Shown in pieces: positions 33,255 through 44,044 of a stretch of DNA of 64,000 bases. The notes beneath the pieces were generated by a model. It did not search any database and was not told where the DNA came from. It saw nothing but the letters and a program-made list of their open reading frames with translations. The position numbers and the translations under genes are program-made. Origin of the DNA: Paralithodes platypus (Eukaryota > Arthropoda > Malacostraca > Decapoda > Lithodidae); NCBI GenBank assembly GCA_032716605.1, contig CM064552.1, positions 3,051,644-3,115,643 on the forward strand. Reading direction: 5' to 3'. Each line of letters starts with the position of its first letter. Position 1 is the first letter of the stretch.

Positions 33255-33470
33255 TATAAGATTGTATAATATAAAACTTGCAAAATATACAAACCAAAAC
33301 AGGGACGACAAAAGAACTTATCAAAATCGCTATGTGGAAATAACGCTTTAGTAAAATATATTTTTGAAATAAAAGAACACAAAACCACCACATACAGTAG
33401 GATGTACAGTACATCACTACATGACCAAGGGAATCTGTTTTTTATTAGAAGTAGACTAACATAACCTACC
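33255..33470 (-). repeat. Repeat G copy
   Basis: The minus strand holds TGTGGTGGTTTTGTGTTC, TTTCCACATAGCGATTTTGA and GCAAGTTTTATATTATACA. Diverged. Confidence 0.55.
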
Positions 33471-33641
33471 TTCGCTCTAGTTTCCGATTCCAATGCGAAA
33501 GAGCCCCAAAATAGAGAAAAAACTTGCTCATCAAAAATTGACAGAAAATGTGCTCATGTGACACTACTGTACCTTTGTCTCAAGAGAGGCCAGATACTGC
33601 CCAAAGTCAGCACCAAAGGGAGGGGAGGGGGAGGAGGAATA

Positions 33642-33854
33642 TTAACCCCTTCCGTACCGGTGACATCTTTTTAGCTTTGTTCTAGCTATATTTAGATGAT
33701 TTTGTGCAGTTTAAGAAGGATATGTGGCATTGAAAGGGTTAAGTGAGATAGTTCGAAGCCTGTTAATACTGGAGGCCCTTTTGAAACTGAATAAAATTGT
33801 CTAACAGTGGCCCGAGTAAAGTTAAAAGGACGGCACCGGTACTGAACAGGTTAA
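33642..33854. mobile_element. TTAA-type MITE K1
   Basis: TTAA at 33642-33645 and 33851-33854. Termini are CCCCTTCCGTACCGGTGAC and (reverse) CCTGTTCAGTACCGGTGCC. 213 bp. Relatives are at 18191-18439 and 60329-60497. Confidence 0.8.
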
Positions 33855-34034
33855 CAAGAGTGGTATGCATAGTAACCCTCAGTAACCAACTGCAAACTAT
33901 CCAGGCTTGAAAAAATAGATTATAACTAGGTGTGTGGTAGTTATGTGGTTTCTTCCCAGAGCTAGACTCGAACCCGCAACACTACTGTATTGTGGAGTTG
34001 GCACGCCAGTCAGGCGCCATACCGATATTGCCAC

Positions 34035-34275
34035 CCAGAAAACGATGAGTTTTTTTTTACCACCATGCGCTCCCTGCTCAAGAGTGGGTCTAGGGTGGGT
34101 GCCCTGATGTTTCAGGGACTTCAGTGGACATATGCCACAGATTGCTTGATCGTGCCGTCCACCAAAAGTAGTCGTCTGCCAATAACGCACACTGGCTGGC
34201 CTGAACCTCAAACAATCCACCTTTCAGTTTGCATTCTAGTGCTCTACCAACTGCACTACGGCCTGTGTCCATGTT
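34035..34275 (-). mobile_element. tRNA-derived SINE S2
   Basis: The minus strand begins CCGTAGTGCAGTTGGTAGAGC (box A-like), then a degenerate box B (GAGGTTCAGGCC), the shared body CCAGCCAGTGTGCGTTATTG, CCTGAAACATCAGGGCACCC and GAGCAGGGAGCGCATGG, and a poly(A)-like tail. Same family as S1 at 47896. It ends just 20 bp from COQ2 exon 4. Confidence 0.7.
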
Positions 34276-34294
34276 AAAAAAGATGAAATCATAC

Positions 34295-34483
34295 CTGTCG
34301 AGCTAAGTGGGTGGATAGTGCAGCTAGACTGATGTAGTATGGCCAGGCTAGGTCAGCGGATAGTCCCAAGGCCGCCAAGGAGCCCACCATTCCTGTCCCT
34401 ATCCACCCCAGCACCGGTCGCGTCTTGTCGCCAAACTTCAGAGCCGTGGATTTGATACCCAGCTGAGCGTCATCCTCTTTGTC
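34295..34483 (-). CDS. COQ2: COQ2 exon 4
   Basis: 63 codons, phase 0 at both ends (acceptor CAACAG, donor GTATGA). It encodes DKEDDAQLGIKSTALKFGDK, the end of the second Asp-rich UbiA motif started in exon 3, then membrane segments with GWIGTGMVGSLAALGLSADL and AWPYYISLAALSTHLARQ. It aligns with the COQ2 region HQDK.DD..G.KSTAL.FG. Confidence 0.93.
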
Positions 34484-34534
34484 CTGTTGAAATGGAGAGA
34501 GTATACAGTCTTTGGGCCACAGTAAAAATTGGTA

Positions 34535-34893
34535 CAGTAGAACCTTGCCCATCCAGTGCTCTCAGATCCGGAAACCCAAGAGATCCAGACTCATGTTTCA
34601 GCCAACCAAACTTTTTCTGGATGGCTTTGGAAAAATAAATGTCAATCCGGAAACGAAAGAGACGAATACCAGTTACCGCACATATTGTTTACATCCAGCG
34701 TTAAATATCCAGACTTGTATGTCAGCCATCCGGATTTGTCTGGGTGGCTGAAACCTAAGTCTGGTTGTTTAAGTTAGATATCTGGACTCATGTTTCAGCC
34801 ATCTGGATTTGTCTGGATGGCTGAATACATATCCGGACTTTTGGCAGATCCGGACAGGGTCTCCCCTAATTAGTCTGGATGGGTGGTTTTACT
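34535..34893. mobile_element. pogo-like MITE in COQ2 intron 3
   Basis: TA-flanked. Left end CAGTAGAACCTTGCCCATCC; right end reversed is AAGTAAAACCACCCATCCAG. The interior repeats CATCCGGA/TCCAGACT motifs. About 50 bp upstream of exon 4. Confidence 0.6.
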
Positions 34894-34964
34894 TATCAGA
34901 GATGTCTAATAACTGAATTTCCAGATATTGTTTATCTAATTGATTAATTTCACTCCCAACACCA

Positions 34965-35065
34965 GACACCTCCCAATGAAATTAATTAATGCATGTGATC
35001 CTACCAGGATTCGAACCTGGGCTACCACAAACAAATCTTAAACACTGTAACCATTACAGAGCCAG
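34965..35065 (-). repeat. tRNA-derived SINE T copy
   Basis: The minus strand has TGGCTCTGTAATGGTTACAG, then box B GGTTCGAATCC, followed by GATCACATGCATTAATTAAT. Not a functional tRNA: box A is degenerate. Confidence 0.55.
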
Positions 35066-35099
35066 AACAGGGACATCACAGCACATCAGAGAAACAAAA

Positions 35100-35205
35100 C
35101 AAAACAAAACATAAAATCACACTCATCTAGGTCGTCCAGGAGAAATACCCAGAGACCCAAGCCCATTTGAGGTCCCCAGCAAAAGATTCTAAGGTCCCAA
35201 CTGAC
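35100..35205 (-). repeat. LINE X 3' end fragment
   Basis: The minus strand matches X2 near 28585-28655: CTCTGGGTATTTCTCCTGGA, GATGAGTGTGATTTTATG and the TTTTGTTTTG repeats. Confidence 0.5.
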
Positions 35206-35255
35206 GGTAAATTAAATCCCTTACCAGCTGGTTTCTCGATACTTAATGGAAACAT

Positions 35256-35365
35256 ATGAAATTATTTTTCATTTTGTGTTTCCACATAGCAATTTTGATT
35301 AGTTCTTTTGCCTTTATATTGTTTCATCCTTGTTTTGGTTTGTTATATGCAGGTTTTACATTATT
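35256..35365 (+). repeat. Repeat G copy
   Basis: GTTTCCACATAGCAATTTTGA through TGCAGGTTTTACATTATTAT, with a TTAT-rich tail. Confidence 0.55.
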
Positions 35366-35437
35366 ATTACTATACATGTCTCTGCATCATATTAAGACAA
35401 AATTTTATATAATTAGCACCATATCTTGCTACAAAAT

Positions 35438-38175
35438 TTCAAACCGATAACCTCATCATCCTTAACGACATCCATCAACATACCCATATTCCTCACCAAG
35501 CCCTCTATAACCCATCATCTCCTGACATCACCTTTTGCTCCCCAGAACTCGCCCCCACAACATCCTGGAGGGTGGTCAGAACCTTAGGCTCTGACCACCT
35601 CCCGATCATTATCATCACCAAAACCAGACTCACCCCAGCTAGCCACAAACACACATACACCAATTATAAAAGAGCTAACTGGGAAGCATTCACAAATGAG
35701 ACAGAACAACACTTCACAACTCTAAACAGTACACCCATCACTAACATCAACAATGCTGTACACATACTCAATAAAACTATCCAAAACGCTGACAAGAAAC
35801 ACATTCCAAGAGGTAACAGGAAAAGACACAACCCCAACTTCACACCAGAAATTCAAAACCTCATCAGACAACGCGACATACTGAAACACTCCCCAGCACC
35901 CCACACACAAGACATCACACAACAAATTCAAGCACTCAACACCCAAACTAACAACAAAATACAAGAACAACAAAAACTAAATTGGAATAACTTCCTACAA
36001 ACACTTGATCACAAAACAAACCCCAAAAAAACTCTACAAAACACTAAACAGCATCACACTTTCCAACAGCAACACAACACAATCACATGCTGCAATCACA
36101 ACAACAGACTCTACTCCTTCATGTAAACAACAAGCAAACACTCTCATCAATCACTTTTCACATGTCAGCCACCTAAAACCTCACAAAGACGACCGACGTG
36201 TCATCCGACGTAAGAGACAATTCCCCACAGACCCTGACTATACACCCTTCACCAATCACCAGACAAAGCATATCATCAACAATCTCAAGCACTCACCCGC
36301 CTGTGGCCTAGACAACATAAGCAACATACACCTCAGACACCTGGGACCACAAGGCATACAAGCACTCACTAACATATCAAACTACAGCTATTCACACAAC
36401 ACAATACCAGACATTTGGAAGCATGGTATCATCATCACATTCCCCAAACCCAACAAAGACCCCACGCTACCCTCCTCGCACCGCCCCATCACACTTCTTT
36501 GCTCCCCCTCCAAAGTCATGGAACGCCTAGTATTACAACTAATTACACCTGACCTACCCCTAGCTCCAACACAACATGGCTTTAGGCCACTGCACTCCAC
36601 AAACACTCTTCTCACAGACCTTACACAAAGAGCTTTCGATGGCATCAACTCAGCTAGACCACCACACAGATCACTATTAGCCACACTCGACATTAGTAAA
36701 GCCTTCGATGCCATCCCCCGCCACAACCTAACAAACAAAATCTACAACACAAACATGCACAACAACACAAAAAGGTGGCTGGCCAACTTCCTAGCAGGCA
36801 GATGTGCACACGTATCTTTTGCCGGTCAGTCATCTAAAATCAGAAACTTTCCAAACGGAGTCCCACAAGGATCCGTCCTATCGCCCGCACTCTTCAATCT
36901 GTACATGCACGATATAACTACACCCAATACGCCCCAAATAAACTTAGCCTCCTATGCAGATAACATAACACTCACATGCACACACCATGACCCAAAAAGA
37001 TCAACAGATCTCCTTCAACCCTATCTCAACACACTACATGGTTGGTGCACTACAAACAGACTTAATCTAGCCCCAGCCAAATCCACCGCAACCCTGCTCA
37101 CAAGTTGGACAGGAGAACACGAATACATCCCTCAACTCACCATAAACAACACACCCCTAACACATACACACACACCCAAAATCCTAGGAGTAACATATGA
37201 TACTCATATGACATTCAAACAGCACACCACAAACATTAAAAAGAAACTGACACCCAGACTTAACGCCCTCAGGTCACTTGCTCACACAAAATTTGGACAC
37301 AACAAAGAAACTACCACCACAGTATATAAACAATACATAAGATCAGTTGTTTCCACATAGCGATTTTGATAATTTAATTTGACTTTATATTGTCCTTGTC
37401 CCAATTTTGGTTTGTTTAGTTTGCAAGTTTTACATTTTAATGGAATACGCAAGCCCAGCCTGGGCTTCTAACCTAGCTGAAACACATCATAAGACCTTAC
37501 AGACTATTCAAAACAAAGCCCTGAAGATCATTACAGGCTGCACAGCTACTTCACCCACAGATCACCTACATCAAGAAACCAAAATTCTCAAAGTCAAAGA
37601 CCATCTGGACATGAGAGGCACTCAATTCCTGGCAGCAGCCTCCACGAACCAAGACCACCCACTAAACTACATGGCAACACACCCACAGACACCAAGAAAT
37701 ATCAAAACAACACCCAGCACACGGTATCACACACAATTATTGTCCTCTCTCCCTCCCTGCCCACCCCGAACCAACTTCCAGAAGCACATCCATACTCATA
37801 TCTCTCACCGATCCATCCACTCACTCACAGACAACACGCAGCTGCATGCACGACCTCCCGAAATCCATCCTTCCGAATCCTCCCTTCCTCGCGAGGACAG
37901 AGTCCACCTGGCCAGGCTGAGATGCGGACACCATCCAGCTCTCCTGAGCTATCAGAAGAGACTGGATGACTCCGTTGTCGACGCCTGCCCGGGATGTAAC
38001 ACAGCACCCCATACCATTAAACACATCATAGAAGACTGCATTTCACACAACCACTTACGCCAACAACACAATCTACACTCAATGAGAGCTCTGTGGGAAA
38101 GCCCGATCGTGGCCATGGCCTTTCTCAGGGACTCGGGGCTGTTCGGCCAGGCAGCTTAGGGAACAACAACAACAA
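35438..38175 (+). pseudogene. LINE L1: endonuclease end, RT and C-terminal zinc motif, disrupted
   Basis: 5'-truncated in the APE-type endonuclease (CSPELAPTTSWRVV, LGSDHLPI). A frameshift lies near 36020. RT landmarks: ACGLDNISNIHLRHL, SHRPITLLCSPSKVMERLVL, ATLDISKAFDAIPRHNL, NGVPQGSVLSPALFNLYMHD and SYADNITLT, where the second catalytic Asp is Asn. A repeat G insertion (37346-37440) breaks the frame. The C-terminus has DACPGCNTAPHTIKHIIEDC, a CxxC...HxxxxxxC zinc-binding pattern seen in Jockey/I-group LINEs. Stop TAG at 38157-38159 is followed at once by GGAACAAC(AAC)n, so there is almost no 3' UTR. Plus strand, antisense to COQ2 in intron 3. Confidence 0.85.
37346..37440 (+). repeat. Repeat G, 5'-truncated insertion inside LINE L1
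   Basis: About 95 bp from TTTCCACATAGCGATTTTGA to GCAAGTTTTACATTTTAA, inserted exactly between codons for RSV and MEYASPAW. The uninterrupted sequence is visible in L2 (near 46735), which gives an empty site. No clear target duplication. Confidence 0.8.
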
Positions 38176-38332
38176 CAACAAAATTTCATAATAACTGCGC
38201 AATCTTGATGGGAACTTTGCAATTTACCGTCAGTTGGAAAGAAACAGATTATAGTTTAGGGTAGGGGTCGGAAAGGCTAGGTCTTTGTCCATGCAGAGAA
38301 AATATTATCACCAAATACGACAAATAATTTAT

Positions 38333-38390
38333 ACATACATACAAGTTTAAAGACAGCTTCATCCACAGAGAGTGTGGGTTCACTACTTTA
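38333..38390 (-). repeat. LINE Z 3' tail fragment
   Basis: CATACATACAAGTTTAAAGAC and TCCACAGAGAGTGTGG match the 3' terminus of LINE Z copies at 40566 and 53683. Confidence 0.45.
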
Positions 38391-38737
38391 ACTGTATTTC
38401 AGTACAAAATATTCTTGCCACAACGCAATACAGTACAATGATTATCTCCAATATAATAAGATACATGGAATCAAACTAGAGGAAATAAGAGGAAAAGCAT
38501 GGGAAAAAAAATGTCAAGTTAGTTTGAAAATGTTCACACTAGATAAGGCTTGGATGGTATAAATGTATAAACAAATAATGGGGATTAGGCTATGGACTAG
38601 AGAAGGCTTGCAACTGGTGTATGCATGTGATGTCATAAATAAACGTCCATGCGACCCTGGCAACGTAAAGCAGCACTAGAGATATGGAGGTGAGACTGAG
38701 ATCTGTACTGTGTGTATGCGTGTGTGTAGTACAGTAC

Positions 38738-38931
38738 CTGGTGTGCGTAGATAGTGTCGTATATGAGTGTCCATGCTACTCCGGCAGCATAGAGCAGCAC
38801 TGGAGAGGCGGCAGTAAGGCTGTGGTGCACCGCGCTCCAACCTAGTAAGGCTCCCCAGTTGAAGGTCAGACCCAGCACCAGTTGAGGGAACCACGTCACT
38901 CGCTTCATTACTGGATACACCACAACCAAAC
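38738..38931 (-). CDS. COQ2: COQ2 exon 3
   Basis: 194 nt, phase 1 in and 0 out (acceptor TTGCAG, donor GTACTG). It encodes [33 protein letters not shown] and [12 protein letters not shown]; the last is the start of the second Asp-rich substrate-binding motif of UbiA prenyltransferases. Strong family match (YP.MKR....[15 protein letters not shown]). Confidence 0.95.
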
Positions 38932-39243
38932 CTGCAACAATGATCACAATATAATTTAAAGGTTTAAATGAAATTGAGTTAGCACCCAGTCAAGCTTATT
39001 CAACAGATTCCATTGTTTGCCTGGCATCACTGTGCATCATGTACAGTTGGTCAAAGTTCCAGCTGACCCACCCTCACTCTGGGGCTCGCAGAATTATCTG
39101 GCAATACTGGTGTAGGAAGGTTTGTCTTACAAAGATTGGGATTGGTAGATCTGATTTCGGCTATAGCATTGTTAGAACATATACTAAACAAGGGAAAGTA
39201 AGCCTATCTCATATAAAAATGCATACAGTAAATGGAATCAGTT

Positions 39244-39360
39244 AGAAAATGAAGTGGTGTGTGTGCAAAAAATACTCAAATTTTTAAAGCAAAGTTAGAT
39301 CATTGTGGGACAATACGAGACTAAAAAGCTCAACTCCTGTATACTACAATTAGGTAAATA
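39244..39360 (+). repeat. LINE 3' end fragment (L2/CR1-like)
   Basis: Translates in part as a short TFKAKLDHCG-like C-terminus, then GCTCAACTCCTGTATACTAC and AATTAGGTAAATAC. This resembles the end of L2-type LINEs; weak evidence. Confidence 0.35.
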
Positions 39361-39389
39361 CCCCCAAATGAAATTAATGAAAGCTGTAT

Positions 39390-39642
39390 GGTTAATAGAG
39401 AGGATAATAAAGAATACAGTAGGTGCAATAGGAGAAGAGCAGTGCAGTTTTAGGAGGGGAAGAGGGTGTGTGGATAAGATTGTTGCAGTAAGACAGCTAT
39501 GCGAGAAGTATTTAGAGAAGCATAAGAAGATATTTTGGGCTTTTATGGATTTGGAAAAAGCGTATGATCGTGTGGATCGAGAAGCAATGTGGAAGGTGCT
39601 AAGGATTTATGATGTTGAAGGAAATTTGTTAAGAGCAGTTTA
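39390..39642 (+). pseudogene. LINE X3 RT fragment
   Basis: WLIERIIKNTVGAIGEEQCS, FRRGRGCVDKIVAVRQLCEK, FMDLEKAYDRVDREAMWKVL, then RAV and a stop. Very similar to X2 part 2 (26229). Both ends truncated. Confidence 0.8.
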
Positions 39643-39699
39643 GATTTTTTTTATATTAATATGAAGTATTCGAGAATGCATAATATATCGTAGGCTTGT

Positions 39700-39850
39700 G
39701 CATAAACCTTTAGCTATCTTGATAGCCTAATGCTTAGTGTGCAGAATTTTGGTGTGAGTATCCTAGGTTCGAGTCCTTGGAGTATCACATGTATTTATTA
39801 CTTTCATTGATTTCATTAGTTGGGGTTATTTGTAAATTAATTGGCGAGTT
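39700..39850 (+). repeat. tRNA-derived SINE T, unsplit copy
   Basis: TTGATAGCCTAATGCTTAGTG (box A-like), GTATCCTAGGTTCGAGTCC (box B) and CACATGTATTTATTACTTTC. Matches the split copy at 8165/9899. Confidence 0.6.
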
Positions 39851-40007
39851 GGTGAAAACAAATATAAATTTATCAATTGGTGAGTTGGTGGAAACAAATA
39901 TGAATTAAAAGCATGACAAACAAATTGAAGCCAAAAGTTTCATATGGTATGCTTTGGCCCTTTGGGGACACAAATTTGCATCTCTGTACATCTTGAGTTT
40001 AGTGATT

Positions 40008-42074
40008 TTGAACATGCTGTGAAAGAGAAAAGGAGATGCTTCAAAGCATGGAAGAAAGGAGGAATACCAGGCAGCTAAACAAACTGCCAAAAGAGTTATG
40101 TACAATGCTAAAAATTGCATTAAGGACCTGGTCCTCGAACAAGTGTGTAACACTGACAATCCCAATGGGATCTTCAACCTAGCTAGGCAAGTTAAAAATG
40201 ACAGTAGGGATATTATAGGTGAACAGTGTGTTAGAAACGATAATGGGAAGATTGTGTATGCAGAAAATGAAATCAGAGAAGCATGGAGGGTACACTATGA
40301 ACAATTGCTAAATGTAGAGTTTGAATGGGATAAGGAACAGCTTAGTATCGAAAAACCAATATCTGGGCCACCTCCTTTGATAGCACCAGCTATAGTGAGC
40401 GACGCAATCAATAAAATGAAGGACGGTAAAGCTCCAGGTTGCTCCGACATTGTCGCTGAGATGATAAAAGCCTCAGGGGAGACTGGTGTAAACTTAGTCA
40501 CTGAGTTGATAAACACCATTATTAAAGATGAGAAAATCCCAGAGGATTGGCTCAAAAGTGTAACATAACACATAACATAAAACATACAAGTTTAAAGACC
40601 GTTTGTCCACAGAAGCTGTGGTTACAGTCTCACGTCCTAAATGGCAGCTTTCCAGGCGGTCCTGTCAAGGGCCGCCTGTGTTGTCAAGTTCTTTATTTTG
40701 AGATCGGACCGGAGTACCCGAGCCCACGTCATTCTAGGTCCACCCCTACGCGCAGCTCCCCCCAAGTTCACTGTCCGGCATTTCTTCACCCAGTTCTGAT
40801 CATCCATTCTCTCCACATGTCCAAACCAACCAAGTCGGCTCGTGTGCATCACTTCACTGATACTCCTAATGCCCAGACGCCTTCTCAATTCCTCGCTCGA
40901 TACCCTGTCCCTAAGATTAACCCCACACATCCATCTCACCATTCTCTTCTCATTTCGTTCCATTTTATTGACATCCTCCGCTTTAATAGTAAATATATAC
41001 AAAGGAAAAGGGGATGCGCTAGATAGAAGAAATTATAGGGGCCTGAAAATGCTTGACCAAATCATGAAGGTCTGTGAGAGAGTTCTTGAGGGTTTGATCA
41101 GGCAAAGCATCTCTATTGATGATATGCAGTTTGGTTTTATGCCAGGATGGGGTACAACCGATGCTATCTTCATAGTCAGGCAGATACAGGAAAGATACTT
41201 ACTAAAAGGCAGGGATTTTTACTTTGTGTTTGTAGACCTGGAGAAGGCCTTTGATAGGGTTCCTAGAGATGTTGTGCAGTGGGCTATGAGGAAACTTGGT
41301 GTGGAAGAGTGGCTGGTGCGTGTGATAATGAAGATGTATGAGGATTCGCGAAGTGCGGTGAGGGTGAAGGGTGTACTGAGTGATGAGTTCGCAGTCCGTG
41401 TTGGAGTCCATCAGGGTTCAGTGTTAAGCCCCCTCCTCTTTATTATGGTCTTGGAGGCACTGTCTAGAGTTTTTAGAGGCGGACTCCCGATGGAACTGCT
41501 TTATGCAGACGATTTAGTCCTAATAGCTGACAGTATGCAAGATGCTGAGGCCAAATTCAGAGAGTGGAGAGAGGGCATGGCGAGCAAGGGTATAAGAGTC
41601 AATATTAACAAAACCAAGGTTATGCATTGTAGATTGAGACGAGGCAATGTGGAAAAGAGCGGTGCATACCCATGTGCAGTGTGTGGAAAGGGAGTGGGCG
41701 TTAACTCAATTCAATGTAGCATCTGTCGATGTTGGGTACACCATGGGAGTAAGCGCTGTAGTAGAATAAAGGAACCCCTGCCGAAGGATAAGTCAGAAAT
41801 AGAGAAATTTGAGTGTGTAGTGTGCAAAGGCGAGCTTGTGTTAAGTGATGATCCTGTGGCTGTGAATTTTGGAAATGAGTCTTTGGAGCTGGTGAACAAG
41901 TTTTGTTACCTAGGAGATACCATCTCTGCCGGTGGTGGGGCCGAGGCTGCCACTGTTGCTAGAATTAGGTGTGGCTGGGGGAAGTTCAGAGAACTGATTC
42001 CAATCCTGACCATGAAAAGAATGCCTCTGCCCCTGAAGGGAAAGGTGTATGCCTCATGTGTTAGAAGTGCAATA
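40008..42074 (+). pseudogene. LINE Z1 RT with embedded zinc finger (5' and central part)
   Basis: N-terminal part 40098-40560: DGKAPGCSDIVAEMIKASGE and PEDWLKSV. After an inserted Z 3' copy (40566-40996) it continues: IYKGKGDALDRRNYRGLK, QFGFMPGWGTTDAIFIVRQI, VFVDLEKAFDRVPRDVVQWA, GVHQGSVLSPLLFIMVLEAL (Gln-Gly motif with His before it), LLYADDLVLIADSMQ (catalytic pair intact) and INKTKVMHC. It then has a Cys-rich module CAVCGKGVGVNSIQCSICRC...WVH...C...CVVC (about 41671-41830) of PHD-like spacing, followed by FCYLGDTISAGGG. Lies in COQ2 intron 2, antisense. Frame breaks at both nested insertions. Confidence 0.85.
40566..40996 (-). mobile_element. LINE Z, 5'-truncated 3' copy inserted in Z1
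   Basis: The minus strand encodes EDVNKMERNEKRMVRWMCGV, SRLGWFGHVERMDDQNWVKK, and RGGPRMTWARVL, then ends in a TATGTT-type tail at the low coordinate. Opposite orientation to its host LINE of the same family. Confidence 0.8.
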
Positions 42075-42549
42075 CATACATACATACATACATAAAATTT
42101 TAAGACTGAGTGTTCCACACATAAGTGCAGTTTCAGTCTCTTGTCCTAATGGCGGCATTCCAGGCAACCCTGTTAAGGGCTGCTTCACTTGTCAAGTTCT
42201 TGGATTTGAGATCGGCGCGTATAGTCCGATCCCAGGTCTTCCTCGGTCCATCCCTTGGTGCAGCTCCCTCCACAATCACAGACCTGCATTTTTTCACCCA
42301 ATTTTGTTAATCCATTCTCTCCACATGTCCATACCATCCCAGTCTACTTGTACGCATCACCTCGCTAATACTCTTTATACCTAAACGTCTCCTCAGCTCA
42401 ACATTTATTATTCTATCCTGTAGCCTGGCCCCACACATCCATCTCACCATTCTCATCTCATTACGCTCCATTCTGTTGACATTCTCTACTTTAACGGCCC
42501 ATGTTTCTGAGGCATACGTCATTGCACTTCTAACACATGAGGCATACAT
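42072..42549 (-). mobile_element. LINE Z, 5'-truncated 3' copy inserted head-to-head in Z1
   Basis: The minus strand reads YASCVRSAMTYASETWAVKV, RNEMRMVRWMCGARLQDRI and RLGWYGHVERMD, then the 3' UTR and (TATG)n tail at 42072-42095. It begins with the same bases that flank the insertion, so 42060-42560 is strongly palindromic with the host copy. GCAAT/CAAT at the edges may be a short target duplication. Confidence 0.75.
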
Positions 42550-43690
42550 ACAATGACGTATGCCTCAGAAACATGGGCCGTTAAAGTAGAGGATGTCAAC
42601 AGAATGGAGCGTAATGAGATGAGAATGGTGAGATGGATGTGTGGGGCCAGGCTACAGGATAGAATAACAAATGTTAAGACCTTACAGACTATTCAAAACA
42701 AAGCCCTGAAGATCATTACAGGCTGCACAGCTACTGCACCCACAGATCACCTACATCAAGAAACCAAAATCATCAAAGTCAAAGACCATCTGGACATGAG
42801 AGGCACTCAATTCCTGGCAGCAGCCTCCACGAACCAAGACCACTCACTAAACTACATGGCAACACACCCACAGACACCAAGAAATATCAAAACAACACCC
42901 AGCACACGGTATCACACACAATTATTGTCCTCTCTCCCTCCCTGCCCACCCCGAACCAACTTCCAGAAGCACATCCATACTCATATCTCTCGCCAATCCA
43001 TCCACTCACTCACAGACAACACGCAGCTGCATGCACGACCTCCCGAAATCCATCCTTCCGAATCCTCCCTCCCTCGCGAGGACAGAGTCCACCTGGCCAG
43101 GCTGAGATGCGGACACCATCCAGCTCTCCTGAGCTATCAAAAGAGACTGGATGACTCCGTTGTCGACGCCTGCCCGGGATGTAACACAGCACCCCATACC
43201 ATTAAACACATTATAGAAGACTGCATTTCACACAACCACTTACGCCAACAACACAATCTACACTCAATGAGAGCTCTGTGGGAAAGCCCGATCGTGGCCA
43301 TGGCCTTCCTCAGGGACTCGGGACTGTTCGGCCAGGCAGCTTAGGGAACAACAACAACAACAACAAATGTTGAGCTGAGGAGACGTTTAGGTATAAAGAG
43401 TATTAGCGAGGTGATGCGTACAAGTAGACTGGGATGGTATGGACATGTGGAGAGAATGGATGAACAAAATTGGGTGAAAAAATGCAGGTCTGTGATTGTG
43501 GAGGGAGCTGCACCAAGGGGTGGACCGAGGAAGACCTAGGATCGGACTATACGTGTCGATCTCAAATCTAAGAACTTGACAAGTGAAACAGCCCTTAACA
43601 GGGTTGCCTGGAACACCGCCATTAGGATAAGAGACTGAAACTGCACTTATGTATGGAACACTCAGTCTTAAAATGTTATGTATGTATGTA
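42550..43690 (+). pseudogene. LINE Z1 C-terminus and 3' end, split by L3
   Basis: 42553-42676: MTYASETWAVKVEDVNRMER and RWMCGARLQDRIT. It resumes after L3 at 43366 with ELRRRLGIKSISEVMRTSRL, WYGHVERMDEQNWVKKC and a degenerate RGGPRKT, and ends with a TTATGTATGTATGTATG tail near 43690. Confidence 0.8.
42677..43370 (+). mobile_element. LINE L3, 5'-truncated copy
   Basis: Encodes KTLQTIQNKALKIITGCTAT to GLFGQAA and stop TAG at 43342-43344, then GGAACAACAACAAC. The flanking CAAATGTT on both sides (near 42669 and 43364) is the target duplication. It differs from the L1 3' end by only a handful of bases in the stretch I compared, so both are young. Confidence 0.85.
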
Positions 43691-44044
43691 TGTACACATA
43701 AGTTATACCGAGTGAGTGAGAGCCGAGAGGGCTACGTAAGAACAAGAAATTTACAATACACATTCCGATTCAATATTATACAGTACAGGTACGGTACTGT
43801 AATACAATAATTTAAAGAATAACACATTAACATGTTTGGTATGATGACATGTTCTATATATTTCAGCCATTATTATTCAATGTAGGAAGGATCTACGGTA
43901 ATCAAAGGGTTGAGATAATTACTGGGTAGTAGCCCTTTGGTTTTTAGAAATAATTCTTAAGCTAAATTACATACCGGTATGTAATGTTAGCCAGAAAAAA
44001 AAGGAAATGTTGTCATCGTATAGAATGGGTTAAGAATGACTAAC
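43691..44044. other. COQ2 intron 2, 5' part
   Basis: Unique-looking AT-rich intron sequence. No element resolved. Confidence 0.5.

Noticed and set aside
40842..40998. First ~50 codons of the 417-codon frame at 40842
   Set aside because: They are antisense to the inserted LINE Z 3' copy. True Z1 coding resumes only near 40998.
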